The notes under the pieces were generated by a model that made no database searches, was not told the DNA's origin, and worked only from the letters and a program-made list of their open reading frames with translations. DNA of 24,905 bases, taken from a virus. Of the stretch, positions 15,233 through 23,469 are shown one piece after another; the stretch's first letter is position 1, and each line of letters begins with the position of its first letter. The stretch lies in the IMG/VR virus record IMGVR_UViG_3300009529_000044, positions 1-24,905 of that record; one strand, 5' to 3'. The position numbers and the translations under genes are program-made.

Positions 15233-17763
15233 TATGACACCTCAATTTTGTAATATATGCCAATGAGTTTAAACTCAAATGGGTCTGAATGGGTAATTGT
15301 AATTGAATTTGATGTGAATTCATTCCATCCATTCATAATACTAACCTCATAAATTCCAGTTTTTGGAGTTGGTGGGTCGCCTGGAACGGTATTTGCTAAA
15401 GTTTTGTATTGGATTGGCTTCCCGTTAACTAATCCGCCAATACTATCACTATACATTAATGTGGCCGTTCTAACATGCTGCGGGAATACAACAGATGAGC
15501 CCTTTGCGCCAAGTTGTCCCGGAGGTGAAACGGGCATAGGTACTATCGTCGTATTAATAGGGAACCCTATTTGTGCCACCTCAACATCGACTGGAGCGCC
15601 ATGGGCATTAAACTCTACTGTGTCATTGATTACGTCATCAGCAAAACCAAAGCCATCTCCATTGATTGTAACTTCCTGAGCATTAAATCTTGGTAAGCTT
15701 GCCACCGACGAAACGGCACTACCTGAGTAAATATCAGCGCAATCAACATACGCGTCGAAACTCAGCTGCTCTAAATAAAACTTAGTGGATAGGGGCCACG
15801 GAACTACATTTGAGTTTGTTCCAAAATCTGAAATTGCTATAGCATTTTCGGCGGCTAATGCGTCTTCTTGATTCAAATAAATTTTAAAGTTATTTGCATC
15901 CTCGCCAATAGCCCAGTAATAAACATCAATTACTATTTGAGGACTGGTAACGGGTAAAGTTCCTGTGGTCGTAAATTCGCATGCCGTCACCTCGGTAGTT
16001 GAAAAGTTTGTTGCGGTGGCTTCGAACGTATCAGATGTATTTCCTGTTAATGCAACGGGTGCGGCAGCTTCAGCAATCTCTCGCTCAGTAACAAACCAAG
16101 CATCGCCATCACTGCTGGAAGTCGCCCATCTAAAGTATGCATCCCCATAAGGCTGCTCAAGCCATTGAGGAGTAAATCCAGAGACACTCTCGGCAACTAA
16201 TGTCTGAAATACAACTAAAGAGCCATTTTCATTAATGATGAACATGTAGCGGGAACCAGCTCTATTTAAATCCGTGTACTCCGATTCATCGATTGGGCTA
16301 TTAATTAAATGCTCACTTGCTATCGATGCAATATTCGATGTGTAGGAGTTATTAAAGCCATCCCAAAGCAAAGAATGGATATCATTACCAGATACGATAA
16401 CGATTTGGTTATCAATCCCTCTAGGTTGAACAGCTGTAGCGGGCGTTGAATCCTGCAGAGACATAGAGAAGTTGCTGGGTGTTAGTGCAGCTTCAAATGA
16501 TATCGGGGTAGAATAAACTCCAGTATTGGTATGAATCGTCAGACTTCTATAAGGAACAATAAATCGAATAACATTTACTGCATCAGAGGATGGATACCAG
16601 CTTATCGCATCATCATCATCTGATTGTAAGTCATTGAAATCAGTAAAGTCATTAATTGCTGACAGCCATATGCCATTTGGAAGTAATTCGGTGTTTGCAA
16701 AAATGGACCTGCTTTGAAATGATGAGCACTTTAAAGGCCATCCTCTAGCAGTACTCCAGGCAGGCTCCCCAAGCAAAGATTCAGTTCCAGGAATCGCTGC
16801 GGTAGAGTCAAAAGGCTCAAGTATATCTACGCTGAAATGGGTTGTATCGGCTACTGCGGTAATTCTTCCTATCCCGCCATTTCCTACAAATGCGCCACCA
16901 ATATAAGCAGATGTTAGTGATGCTGGAGCTGTTAATATCGCACTCAATGTAACCGTTATACCGTAACCTGTAGTTGCTCCAGGTGTGAATGTAATCGTAT
17001 CGTAGCCGCCTGCAAAATCGAATATAGGCGTGCTCTTAAAGTCTATTGCTGTGAATGCCCATGTGTTCAGTACGATTGCAGCATTTACTCCTGCTCCAGC
17101 TCCACTGATGGTATATCCATTCTCACGAGCCTTGGCATCTTGTGAGGTTGAATATATTTCGGCTGTGGTTGTGCTCGTTAGGAATAAAAAATACGTTCTA
17201 TTCGTTCTTATTTGAGGGCTAGTCGTCGGCAATGTTCCGGTAGTGGTAAACCTAACCGGTAAAATAGCGCCATCAGCTAGCCCATTTGTTAGGGTTATCT
17301 CGGTAGCACTGACGCCGGTAATTGTATTGGATGCATTGGCAGTTCTAATTAAGTCAGTTGGTTGGATTGTTCCGCAACACACCCTGAATTTATTATCCAA
17401 TACTGTGCTATCCATGGATTGAATTTCACTAGCAGGAATCCCAGTCCCGGAAACTGTTGCAATTAAAATTCCCTCTAAATAAATACCTACTTTATCCGGA
17501 TAAAATACCAATAAATATGTGCACTCACTTAGGTACTGGAAGTCTTCAAAGAAGATGTCTTTGTATGAAGTGATTGAAGCATCTGATATATCATTTAGGT
17601 ATATGGTTCCGAATCGCTTCCCAGCTGCACCCTGAGGATATGTAAGCACATTGCGTGCGGTTTTTAGCCCATTAAAGTACGCATCTACCGTAACCCTTGA
17701 ATACATCAAAGGAGACAGCTCACCTTTAGAGAAAACGTCTTGCGACCAAGATACCTGTGCCAT
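15232..17763 (-). CDS. Tail nozzle (tail tubular protein B, T7 gp12-like)
   Basis: 843 residues (T7 gp12 has 794). The beginning fits the family: WSQDVFSKGELSPLMYSRVT, then GLKTARNVLTYPQGAAGKRF, with the F/L-x-x-GE(L)SP and RN-x-x-x-x-P-x-G-x-x-x-R-x-G elements common at the N-terminus of podovirus nozzle proteins. The remainder is beta-rich, as expected for the nozzle's propeller-like domains. Between residues about 150 and 270 and again near 580-650 a similar element repeats (FTTTGTLP then TSPQI), which suggests inserted duplicate beta domains. It follows the gp11-like gene by eight bases with a GGA ribosome site. It forms the distal tail tube that binds fibres and gates DNA release. Confidence 0.9.
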   Translation of the reverse strand: MAQVSWSQDVFSKGELSPLMYSRVTVDAYFNGLKTARNVLTYPQGAAGKRFGTIYLNDISDASITSYKDIFFEDFQYLSECTYLLVFYPDKVGIYLEGILIATVSGTGIPASEIQSMDSTVLDNKFRVCCGTIQPTDLIRTANASNTITGVSATEITLTNGLADGAILPVRFTTTGTLPTTSPQIRTNRTYFLFLTSTTTAEIYSTSQDAKARENGYTISGAGAGVNAAIVLNTWAFTAIDFKSTPIFDFAGGYDTITFTPGATTGYGITVTLSAILTAPASLTSAYIGGAFVGNGGIGRITAVADTTHFSVDILEPFDSTAAIPGTESLLGEPAWSTARGWPLKCSSFQSRSIFANTELLPNGIWLSAINDFTDFNDLQSDDDDAISWYPSSDAVNVIRFIVPYRSLTIHTNTGVYSTPISFEAALTPSNFSMSLQDSTPATAVQPRGIDNQIVIVSGNDIHSLLWDGFNNSYTSNIASIASEHLINSPIDESEYTDLNRAGSRYMFIINENGSLVVFQTLVAESVSGFTPQWLEQPYGDAYFRWATSSSDGDAWFVTEREIAEAAAPVALTGNTSDTFEATATNFSTTEVTACEFTTTGTLPVTSPQIVIDVYYWAIGEDANNFKIYLNQEDALAAENAIAISDFGTNSNVVPWPLSTKFYLEQLSFDAYVDCADIYSGSAVSSVASLPRFNAQEVTINGDGFGFADDVINDTVEFNAHGAPVDVEVAQIGFPINTTIVPMPVSPPGQLGAKGSSVVFPQHVRTATLMYSDSIGGLVNGKPIQYKTLANTVPGDPPTPKTGIYEVSIMNGWNEFTSNSITITHSDPFEFKLIGIYYKIEVS

Positions 17764-17771
17764 TTATTATC

Positions 17772-18368
17772 CTACTGGTTAAAGCTATTTCCAATTAAAC
17801 CACCAAGATAACGGTTATCCAAGACAGGAAATAAAACTTGTGAAAAATTAGGTCGATTCTGTGTCTCAATTGCATTTGACATAGCAGCCATCATTCTTCT
17901 TTTCGCCTCTAGTGCCGAGAAGTATTCAGTTTTTTCAGCATTACTCAATGCTAAATAAGCTGATATCTCATAAGTGAAGTAATCTACAAAGTGCGATGGG
18001 AAATGAGATACTTCAGGCTGGAAGACATATTCCATCCATAGCTCGCCCGTCATGTAGGTATAAATTCTTTCGTTCCTGTAAATATCCCAGTCATAAATAT
18101 TAGGATAAAGCTGGATTGTTTTTAAGAATCCCGCAGGAAGACTATATGATGTTTTCCATGGTGGAGGAGGTGTCTCTACTAACTGACTAAGTTGTGTGCG
18201 TTGAACGGCAAAACGCCAGTTTCCTTGACTAAGAACGGAAGGAAGCTTCATGTCGTAAGCGCTTTCTGCGGCTACAACTAAATCATCCCCTCCTTCTAAA
18301 GAGGAAATTGGAGCGTGCCCTAATTGTAGGAGGGCATTTGAAATTATTTGCACTTTCGATAAGCTCAT
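17772..18368 (-). CDS. Tail tube adaptor (tail tubular protein A, T7 gp11-like)
   Basis: 198 residues, almost the same length as T7 gp11 (196). The N-terminal helix IISNALLQLGHAPISSLEGG and the following AAESAYDMKLPSVLSQGNWR fit the podovirus head-to-tail adaptor family, as does the central LPAGFLKTIQLY. The protein forms a ring between the portal and the nozzle. It starts the tail part of the operon just after the terminator hairpin, and GAGG lies four bases before the ATG. The gene pair gp11-like then gp12-like is the usual order. Confidence 0.92.
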   Translation of the reverse strand: MSLSKVQIISNALLQLGHAPISSLEGGDDLVVAAESAYDMKLPSVLSQGNWRFAVQRTQLSQLVETPPPPWKTSYSLPAGFLKTIQLYPNIYDWDIYRNERIYTYMTGELWMEYVFQPEVSHFPSHFVDYFTYEISAYLALSNAEKTEYFSALEAKRRMMAAMSNAIETQNRPNFSQVLFPVLDNRYLGGLIGNSFNQ

Positions 18369-18385
18369 ATGCCCTCACTAATGTC

Positions 18386-18418
18386 AAAAAATACCTAGAC
18401 CAATGAAAGCCTAGGTAT
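18386..18418 (-). terminator. Intrinsic terminator between head and tail genes
   Basis: On the minus strand, ATACCTAG (18411-18418) and CTAGGTAT (18391-18398) form an 8-bp perfect stem, extendable by about two pairs with G-U wobbles. A run of six T residues begins at the last base of the 3' arm. It lies in the 58-base gap between the decoration-protein and tail-adaptor genes. The stem is AT-rich in part, so read-through is likely. T7 has its Tphi terminator at the equivalent place, just after gene 10. Confidence 0.7.
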
Positions 18419-18426
18419 AGATAATC

Positions 18427-19356
18427 TTAAACGCTAGGTATTACTCTATACCATACATGCACAATCATATCACTATCGCCAGTCGTAAATGCCTGAGTGA
18501 TATTCGCGAAGTACAGGCCTTTGTTGACAGCAGTAGTGAACGGCTGCTTAACAATCCCTTGGTTAAACCCAAGAGCAGTACTTGCAGCATCAGCAAAGTT
18601 TGCAGCAGCTTGTGTGCTAGAAGCAATAATACCTGCTCCATTTGCAGTAGAGTCATACTGAATATGAGCTACGCCACCAGCAGCAAACTGAGCTGTACCA
18701 TATGTCATTAATACTTGAGCGGACTCAAGAACAATCAACGTATCAGCGCCTGCAGCAGCAACCAACAAGTGAGAGGCAGCATATGCACCATTAAACTCAG
18801 CAGCACTCATTGTAACAACAGCATAACGAAGCATATTTGCATTCATCATTGAGCTATCAACAGCACCAGCCTGAATGGTTGTAGCACCTGAAGCGATGAT
18901 TGCCACGTCGCCAGACATTGTAACTTCAGCTGCAACATTCCCAGCAGAACCAACTAAGATATTACCACTCGTCATTACTTCAAGTTTACTGAAAGCGATT
19001 GCAGCAGCTGCATTAACCTTAACGTTAGTAATCGCACCATCAGCAATGTTAGCTGTATCAACTACGCCAGTTAAACCCATGCTTACGGTTGTGATTGTTT
19101 CAGCAGACCTGTCAACAGTAGCCACTACCAATGCATAAGATGCATCACTAGCAGTACCCATAATAATATCATCCACTGCTAAGTCGTACACTGCACTGGC
19201 AAAGTAGTCAGCCGCAGCTACAGTAGCAGCAGCATCATCAGCAGTAGCATAAGTGAATGTTGCTGGGCCATTTACAACACTAGCGTCATCTAGCGTTACT
19301 GCGCCGGTATTATCAGCAAGTGTTTGTCGCGCCCATCTATCTCTATCAAAAGCCAT
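18427..19356 (-). CDS. Capsid decoration or head-fibre protein
   Basis: 309 residues, very rich in Ala, Thr and Val and poor in charge. The N-terminal 110 residues (DRDRWARQTLADNTGAVTL and then a Val/Ala-rich beta part) are followed by a fibre-shaft-like stretch (GVVDTANIADGAITNVKVN, SGNILVGSAGNVAAEVTMSG). A C-terminal domain from about residue 176 follows (RYAVVTMSAAEFNGAYAASH, ending IVHVWYRVIPSV). The gene is the immediate neighbour of the capsid gene, 42 bases downstream, with a strong AAGGGG site. The position and composition suggest a protein on the capsid surface, either a cementing protein or a head fibre. It could also be a fibre placed elsewhere in the virion. Confidence 0.8.
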   Translation of the reverse strand: MAFDRDRWARQTLADNTGAVTLDDASVVNGPATFTYATADDAAATVAAADYFASAVYDLAVDDIIMGTASDASYALVVATVDRSAETITTVSMGLTGVVDTANIADGAITNVKVNAAAAIAFSKLEVMTSGNILVGSAGNVAAEVTMSGDVAIIASGATTIQAGAVDSSMMNANMLRYAVVTMSAAEFNGAYAASHLLVAAAGADTLIVLESAQVLMTYGTAQFAAGGVAHIQYDSTANGAGIIASSTQAAANFADAASTALGFNQGIVKQPFTTAVNKGLYFANITQAFTTGDSDMIVHVWYRVIPSV

Positions 19357-19398
19357 GATTAACCCCTTAAAATAGTCTAATTAATAAGCAGCTAATAA

Positions 19399-20229
19399 TT
19401 AAGCTGACTCATCGCAATCAATTGCCAATACACCGCGGTTATCGATTACTACTGCGCCCATTGAGAATACACCGTTAATTAAGAAAGATGTGTTCTGCGG
19501 GATGTAGTTAATTTCAGTTCGGAAGTTCTTGCCGATACCTGCGCCAGTTGACATTTTATGCCAAGCTAATGCCGTACGAATGTTACCAGCTTTAGGTAAT
19601 CCGCCTTCAGTCATCGCAGGGATAACAATCACATTAAATCCTAAGTACTCACGAATTCTAGCGCGGTCAATTACGTCATTCTTCGTATAGAAGGTAGATA
19701 CGAACTGGTCATCACCAAGCAAGCTTCGGAAGTTATTTGCAGACATTGCAACAAAACGCTCAGGTAAAGGAACAGCGTTGTTATCAAAGAATTCTAAGCA
19801 TTCTGTGAACTTCTCATATGTGAAGTTAGTTCCGCCATCGGCAATCGTATCACCAGGGTCAGCTTCAAGCGCGTCAATAAGAATTTGGTCAGAACGTCGG
19901 CCCATTGCTTGAGCAACCAACATTGCATTTTCCATTTTAGCATCAAAGTTAACTGTAAGCTCTTGAACTTCATCCACTGCGGTTGGAGCGGTATATTTCA
20001 ATAAAGTAGCAAGTGCTTTTTGATAGTTAGGGTCTTGAATAGTTACAGCTTGCAAGTAACCTGTTTCAACTGCGATTACTTGGTCAACTTTACGGAAAGA
20101 AACCTGGTTACCAACAACGTCATTCTTCATACGAATAGAATCACGCAATAAAAAACCACGCGAACGATATACTGCTTTTACAAGTGCATCAAACTCAATC
20201 TGCTGGACATTTGTCAATGAGATAGACAT
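19399..20229 (-). CDS. Major capsid protein
   Basis: 276 residues in the order portal, Bbp19-like protein, scaffold, then this gene. The N-terminus is IEFDALVKAVYRSRGFLLRD and the middle has QAMGRRSDQILIDALEADPG, then ERFVAMSANNFRSLLGDDQF, then RIREYLGFNVIVIPAM. A helix with RRxDxxLIDAL, then an exposed loop, then a xAMxxxxFRxLL segment matches podovirus capsid proteins of the HK97 fold. The length is on the short side for the family (T7 gp10A has 345). AGGGG lies six bases before the ATG. It is preceded by a 148-base leader and a candidate promoter, consistent with the high expression a capsid protein needs. Confidence 0.92.
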   Translation of the reverse strand: MSISLTNVQQIEFDALVKAVYRSRGFLLRDSIRMKNDVVGNQVSFRKVDQVIAVETGYLQAVTIQDPNYQKALATLLKYTAPTAVDEVQELTVNFDAKMENAMLVAQAMGRRSDQILIDALEADPGDTIADGGTNFTYEKFTECLEFFDNNAVPLPERFVAMSANNFRSLLGDDQFVSTFYTKNDVIDRARIREYLGFNVIVIPAMTEGGLPKAGNIRTALAWHKMSTGAGIGKNFRTEINYIPQNTSFLINGVFSMGAVVIDNRGVLAIDCDESA

Positions 20230-20376
20230 GGTAAACCCCTATTAGTTAATAGTAAAAACTATTCTCTAAAAGGATTCGCCATGTAATGCGGGTGCCTGTT
20301 ACCAGACCGCTATGGGGAAGTACCCTTCTATGCAATCATTAGGATTGCTCGAACGATTCCAAAAGTTTAGACTGCA
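20230..20376 (-). promoter_or_regulatory. Untranslated leader of the capsid gene with hairpins
   Basis: The 147 bases between the scaffold stop and the capsid ATG have no credible ORF, although gaps in this operon are otherwise below 60 bases. Two possible RNA hairpins are visible. AATAGT-TTTT-ACTATT (20248-20263) lies 18 bases before the start codon. A GC-rich one has outer GCGG/CCGC arms (20288-20291 with 20307-20310) and an inner CTG-GTAA-CAG stem. It may be a stabilising or translation-enhancing leader. No known riboswitch is recognised. Confidence 0.5.
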
Positions 20377-20393
20377 TCAGTAGTGCTTGTCAA
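20364..20393 (-). promoter_or_regulatory. Candidate sigma70-type promoter for the capsid gene
   Basis: A perfect -35 TTGACA (20388-20393, within the last codons of the scaffold gene) is followed after 18 bases by TAAACT (20364-20369), which matches 4 of 6 bases of the -10 consensus. It points at the capsid gene with a predicted leader of about 125-130 bases. The chance of one TTGACA in a window this size is high, so the call depends on its position in front of the only long gap in the operon. Confidence 0.4.
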
Positions 20394-21087
20394 CAAAGTC
20401 GCCATGCTGGGACACAGATGCTATCTTTTGCTGTAGCTGCTTTCGGTAAATTGGGTCCGATTTATATTTCTCAATATTATCTGTTAGCTCTTGCTGAACA
20501 GCATCTAAGGATAATCCGTTATCAGTTGTGTCTTCATTCCCTGTTGGTATACGTGTGTCGCTGTTAATCATTTTAGCCCTCACTTCTTCTAATGCAACAA
20601 TTGAGTCTGCAGTTCTCATATTCTCAGTTAATCCTGCAAATGCAGCTTCGCTAAAGTTAGCCTTAGCCCAGTTATTTAAAACCTGAATGCGTTCTTTTGC
20701 ATTTTCACCAAGCTTCTCTTTTTCTTCTGACATGTCTGTCTTGAATTCATCTAGGTATTTGCCAACAGTTGAAAGCATCTTATCCATCACATCCTGGGAG
20801 ACGTGCTTTGATTTAGCGTACTCCGCCATCTCGTGGAATGGTTCATATTCTGAGTCAACCCAGCCTTCACCGGCAGAGAAATCATATTCAGCAGGAGCAG
20901 TCCCCAGTCTTTTCTCAAGCTCAGTATAGGCTTTAGAAAAATCTTCTGGCGTTTTATATCTCTCTGGTAGCCAGTCTGGTCTAACTAACTCCGCGCCTCC
21001 TTCTTTCACTTCTTCTGTTGCAACCACCTCTTCTACACCATCCGATGATGGCTCATCAGACTCTATAATCGTACTAAATAAACTCAT
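20377..21087 (-). CDS. Scaffold (capsid assembly) protein
   Basis: 236 residues, acidic N-terminus (ESDEPSSDGVEEVVATEEVK), then the family hallmark RPDWLPERYKTPEDFSKAYT at about residues 36-55, followed by ELEKRLG. The remainder is helical and charged, and the C-terminal end is basic (KQLQQKIASVSQHGDFVDKH). This layout matches scaffold proteins of podoviruses with capsids of this type: an acidic head, an RPxWLPEK-like motif, and a basic C-terminal helix that touches the capsid protein. It starts in an ATGA overlap with the Bbp19-like gene and is directly upstream of the capsid leader. It acts transiently inside the procapsid. Confidence 0.9.
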   Translation of the reverse strand: MSLFSTIIESDEPSSDGVEEVVATEEVKEGGAELVRPDWLPERYKTPEDFSKAYTELEKRLGTAPAEYDFSAGEGWVDSEYEPFHEMAEYAKSKHVSQDVMDKMLSTVGKYLDEFKTDMSEEKEKLGENAKERIQVLNNWAKANFSEAAFAGLTENMRTADSIVALEEVRAKMINSDTRIPTGNEDTTDNGLSLDAVQQELTDNIEKYKSDPIYRKQLQQKIASVSQHGDFVDKHY

Positions 21088-21431
21088 TGATTATTCCCTT
21101 CCTGTATTTTTAGTGACGCCTCTTTTGCTTCGAACTCTTTCCTCTGCTTATACGACTCAACCATCATGATGATATAGCGAAATGCCTCCCTGTACCCTTC
21201 ATGGTGAATGCATGCATGATGATAATTTCCATTCATTTTACCTGGCGTTGCAGCGGTTAAGAATTTATCTCTAAATATACTCAGTAATTTTTTACCGTCA
21301 TCCGTCTTTCCCAGGACGTGATACATTAATTGGTCCAGCTCTAATCTATCCGGAGAATTTAGAAATGCATCTAAGCTCTCTTTATATCCAGCCATATAAT
21401 TGGTTGGTTCTAAATATGGATTATTACTCAC
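21084..21431 (-). CDS. Bbp19-like phage protein
   Basis: 115 residues from a GTG start at 21431. GGGGG lies four bases before it, and no good ATG exists nearby. The core LDQLMYHVLGKTDDGKKLLS, then a helix with IFRDKFLTAA, then HHEGYREAFRYIIMMV, fits the small family typified by Bbp19 of Bordetella phage BPP-1. Such proteins sit between portal and scaffold in many podoviruses, as here. No biochemical function is known to me. It shares an ATGA overlap with the scaffold gene and follows the portal stop by 11 bases. Family recognition is by motif pattern and position. Confidence 0.78.
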   Translation of the reverse strand: MSNNPYLEPTNYMAGYKESLDAFLNSPDRLELDQLMYHVLGKTDDGKKLLSIFRDKFLTAATPGKMNGNYHHACIHHEGYREAFRYIIMMVESYKQRKEFEAKEASLKIQEGNNQ

Positions 21432-21441
21432 ACGTCCCCCT
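21432..21441 (-). promoter_or_regulatory. Ribosome binding site fixing a GTG start
   Basis: On the minus strand AAGGGGGACGT immediately precedes the GTG at 21431. The G-run pairs well with the 16S anti-Shine-Dalgarno region. It supports use of the GTG rather than an internal ATG. Confidence 0.6.
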
Positions 21442-21442
21442 T

Positions 21443-23023
21443 TTACCCTTCTGTTGCTGGTAACCCTGCCTCTTGTTGCATCGCTTGGTTTTCAGAAACC
21501 TGGTTCTGTAATTGTTGCGCAGCTTGCTGAACACCTTCTGGCGTATTCATAAATCGGCTATCAATCTGCATTAAGTCAGCCATAAGCCATGGGAATACAG
21601 ATGGGTTAACGTACATCTGCGCCATATCTGGCCCACTAATTCCCTGGAGTATTTGATAAAACTGCGTAAATCTAGATATCTGCTCTTGCCCTTTAGCTAA
21701 AGCTAATGGAGAGCGGTACTGGAAGTTTATTGCAGAGCCTTTTATTTTTGGCTTAGGCAGTAATCCCATCTTATCTAAGATGTACATTGACCGCTCTACG
21801 ACTGGATACAAAAACTCTTGCTGAAGTCTTGAGAATAAAGGACCAATTCTTTCTGCTAGAATTTGCTGATTAATCATAACCTCTGAAGCGCTAGGAGGCT
21901 GAACGCTATCAGTTTGTCCCGGAGCATCTGAAAACATTAGCTTTTGAATCTGAGCCCTCAAGTCCATTATTGTTAACTGTGCGAACTGTGGGTTAGATGT
22001 ATCAGGTAATGGAATTAATGGAGCCTGGCCATCAGCTCCAATAGGTGCGATAGGAATGATACTCATAGGCTGCATAGTGAATGTGTGAGGATTAAACACT
22101 GCATCACTGAATCCCATGAACGGCTTAAATGTATTTAAGTTAGCGCTTGCTAATTCAATGCGAGCCATCTCATTCAAACTTACGATACTTGGCAGGGCAT
22201 CCATAATAGGGCCACGGCCAAATACGTCATTATTTGTTTTCTGGAATCTCCAGACAATACCAGGATTTACTTCGAAGTAATCTTTATAAAGAATCGCGTC
22301 ATCGGTAGATACGATATAACAATAAGGCTTATCTTCTGTTGGCACATACATCACCCCTTCATAGACTGTTCTAATAACAGCATCGGGGTCATCTACAGTT
22401 AAAGCGGTATACTGTGGAGGTACAATTGCCTTCGTCCATCGCTTGGTTATTTCGTTAATCTTCACATCTTCCCAGTTACGATACCATGACTCAATCTTTC
22501 CAGTCATAGCTTCTTCAATGGCAAGCTTATCCATAGGGATTGATGTGAATAATAGAGGCTGTTTGTCTGTGTGGTTGTTAACAACTAGGCATGATGTGCC
22601 AACAGCTAAATCGAAATAACATTCATTAATTATCACATCAAAATTTGAATCATGAATGAATCCAAATAATCGCCGCATATAATCATCTAATTCTATCTGG
22701 GCGTTTTCACGGTCAACCACATCTGCACTATCCCACTCTTCATCCAGCGTTAAATAACCCCACTGAGTTTGAGGTGGCGTCATTGCTGTATGCATTTTAG
22801 ATACAAATGTTTTTGTGGCTTCTATAGCGGTCGTGTCATACACGCGAGAGCCCTTAAGCTCTCCTTGCTGCTCTTTAGGTTGCCAAAATTTGTTGCGATT
22901 AGGAATAGCAAAGTGATAACACGCCTCATGAAGTGATGCCCATAAATCTGCAACGCCTTGCGCTTTTTTGTATCGCTTTTGAAACTGTTCGAGTAGTTTC
23001 ATGTCCGATGAATTTGGAGTCAT
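21443..23023 (-). CDS. Portal (head-tail connector) protein
   Basis: 526 residues (T7 gp8 has 536). The N-terminus LLEQFQKRYKKAQGVADLWA and the following segment with FAIPNRNKFW lead to YDTTAIEATKTFVSKMHTAM and PPQTQWGYL, characteristic of the podovirus head-to-tail connector family. A Trp-rich stretch near residue 190 (SWYRNWEDVK) and PAVSEVM-like SASEVMINQQILAERIGPLF near 380-400 also fit. The protein forms the dodecameric ring at one capsid vertex through which TerL pumps DNA. AGGG lies six bases before the ATG. It is preceded by the small coiled-coil gene and followed by the Bbp19-like gene. The C-terminus is Gln-rich (QQAAQQLQNQVSENQ), as in many portals. Confidence 0.94.
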   Translation of the reverse strand: MTPNSSDMKLLEQFQKRYKKAQGVADLWASLHEACYHFAIPNRNKFWQPKEQQGELKGSRVYDTTAIEATKTFVSKMHTAMTPPQTQWGYLTLDEEWDSADVVDRENAQIELDDYMRRLFGFIHDSNFDVIINECYFDLAVGTSCLVVNNHTDKQPLLFTSIPMDKLAIEEAMTGKIESWYRNWEDVKINEITKRWTKAIVPPQYTALTVDDPDAVIRTVYEGVMYVPTEDKPYCYIVSTDDAILYKDYFEVNPGIVWRFQKTNNDVFGRGPIMDALPSIVSLNEMARIELASANLNTFKPFMGFSDAVFNPHTFTMQPMSIIPIAPIGADGQAPLIPLPDTSNPQFAQLTIMDLRAQIQKLMFSDAPGQTDSVQPPSASEVMINQQILAERIGPLFSRLQQEFLYPVVERSMYILDKMGLLPKPKIKGSAINFQYRSPLALAKGQEQISRFTQFYQILQGISGPDMAQMYVNPSVFPWLMADLMQIDSRFMNTPEGVQQAAQQLQNQVSENQAMQQEAGLPATEG

Positions 23024-23034
23024 TTAATTCCCTA

Positions 23035-23325
23035 TTACCCTACTGTGTCCGAAGTTCCTTCACGTGGCCCTTCCATAAAACCAGGGGAGCGGAATGTGCG
23101 ACGCATACTTCGAATCTGCTTCTCATGAAGTCGCTGTCTTTGTGTATCTCTTTCTGCGCTAACTCTAGCACCCTCTTTTTGTAGTGCGTCTTTCTGATTT
23201 TTGTAAAAACTTAACTGCTCTGTCGCTGCTGCCATATCTGCTCGTTTTTGCGCTGAATGTGCGTGAGGAACGACGTTGCTTATTGAGCGCTCAGTTTTTT
23301 TAAGCGCCGATGATAATATACTCAC
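23035..23325 (-). CDS. 96-residue coiled-coil protein upstream of portal
   Basis: GTG start at 23325 with AGGAG six bases before it. The protein is helical from about residue 20 to 75 (LSFYKNQKDALQKEGARVSA, ERDTQRQRLHEKQIRSMRRT) and ends in a Gly-rich tail with RSPGFMEG. Small helical proteins with an RRxF(R)xxGFM(E) end are often found just before podovirus portals, as I recall. No enzymatic motif. The stop is 11 bases before the portal ATG, and the portal Shine-Dalgarno overlaps this region. It could be a minor head protein or assembly factor. Confidence 0.75.
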   Translation of the reverse strand: MSILSSALKKTERSISNVVPHAHSAQKRADMAAATEQLSFYKNQKDALQKEGARVSAERDTQRQRLHEKQIRSMRRTFRSPGFMEGPREGTSDTVG

Positions 23326-23331
23326 AGAATT

Positions 23332-23336
23332 CTCCT
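23332..23336 (-). promoter_or_regulatory. Ribosome binding site fixing a GTG start
   Basis: AGGAG on the minus strand, with a six-base spacer to the GTG at 23325. It overlaps the TAG stop of the 44-codon ORF, so the two reading frames may be translationally coupled. Confidence 0.65.
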
Positions 23337-23469
23337 ATATCCAAATATGAACATAAATGACCTTTTCTTCAAACTCTGACTCAAGAATTTTTCGGTCAAC
23401 AAATTTTATTGTATACGGTATGTTAATTAATTTCCTAAGTTTTCTCAATTGCGAAGCTATTGTGGCCAT
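23335..23469 (-). CDS. Possible 44-residue protein overlapping the small terminase end
   Basis: ATG at 23469, stop TAG at 23335-23337. The first 35 bases overlap the 3' end of the small terminase candidate in another frame. The ORF then fills the otherwise empty 109-base gap, and its stop overlaps the AGGAG of the next gene. The peptide begins MATIASQLRKLRKLINIPYT and continues with a basic then acidic stretch (KFVDRKILESEFEEK), ending in VIYVHIWI. The upstream site (GGA, about eight bases away) is weak. It fits the tight packing of this operon, but with only 44 codons the gap could also be open by chance. Confidence 0.45.
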   Translation of the reverse strand: MATIASQLRKLRKLINIPYTIKFVDRKILESEFEEKVIYVHIWI

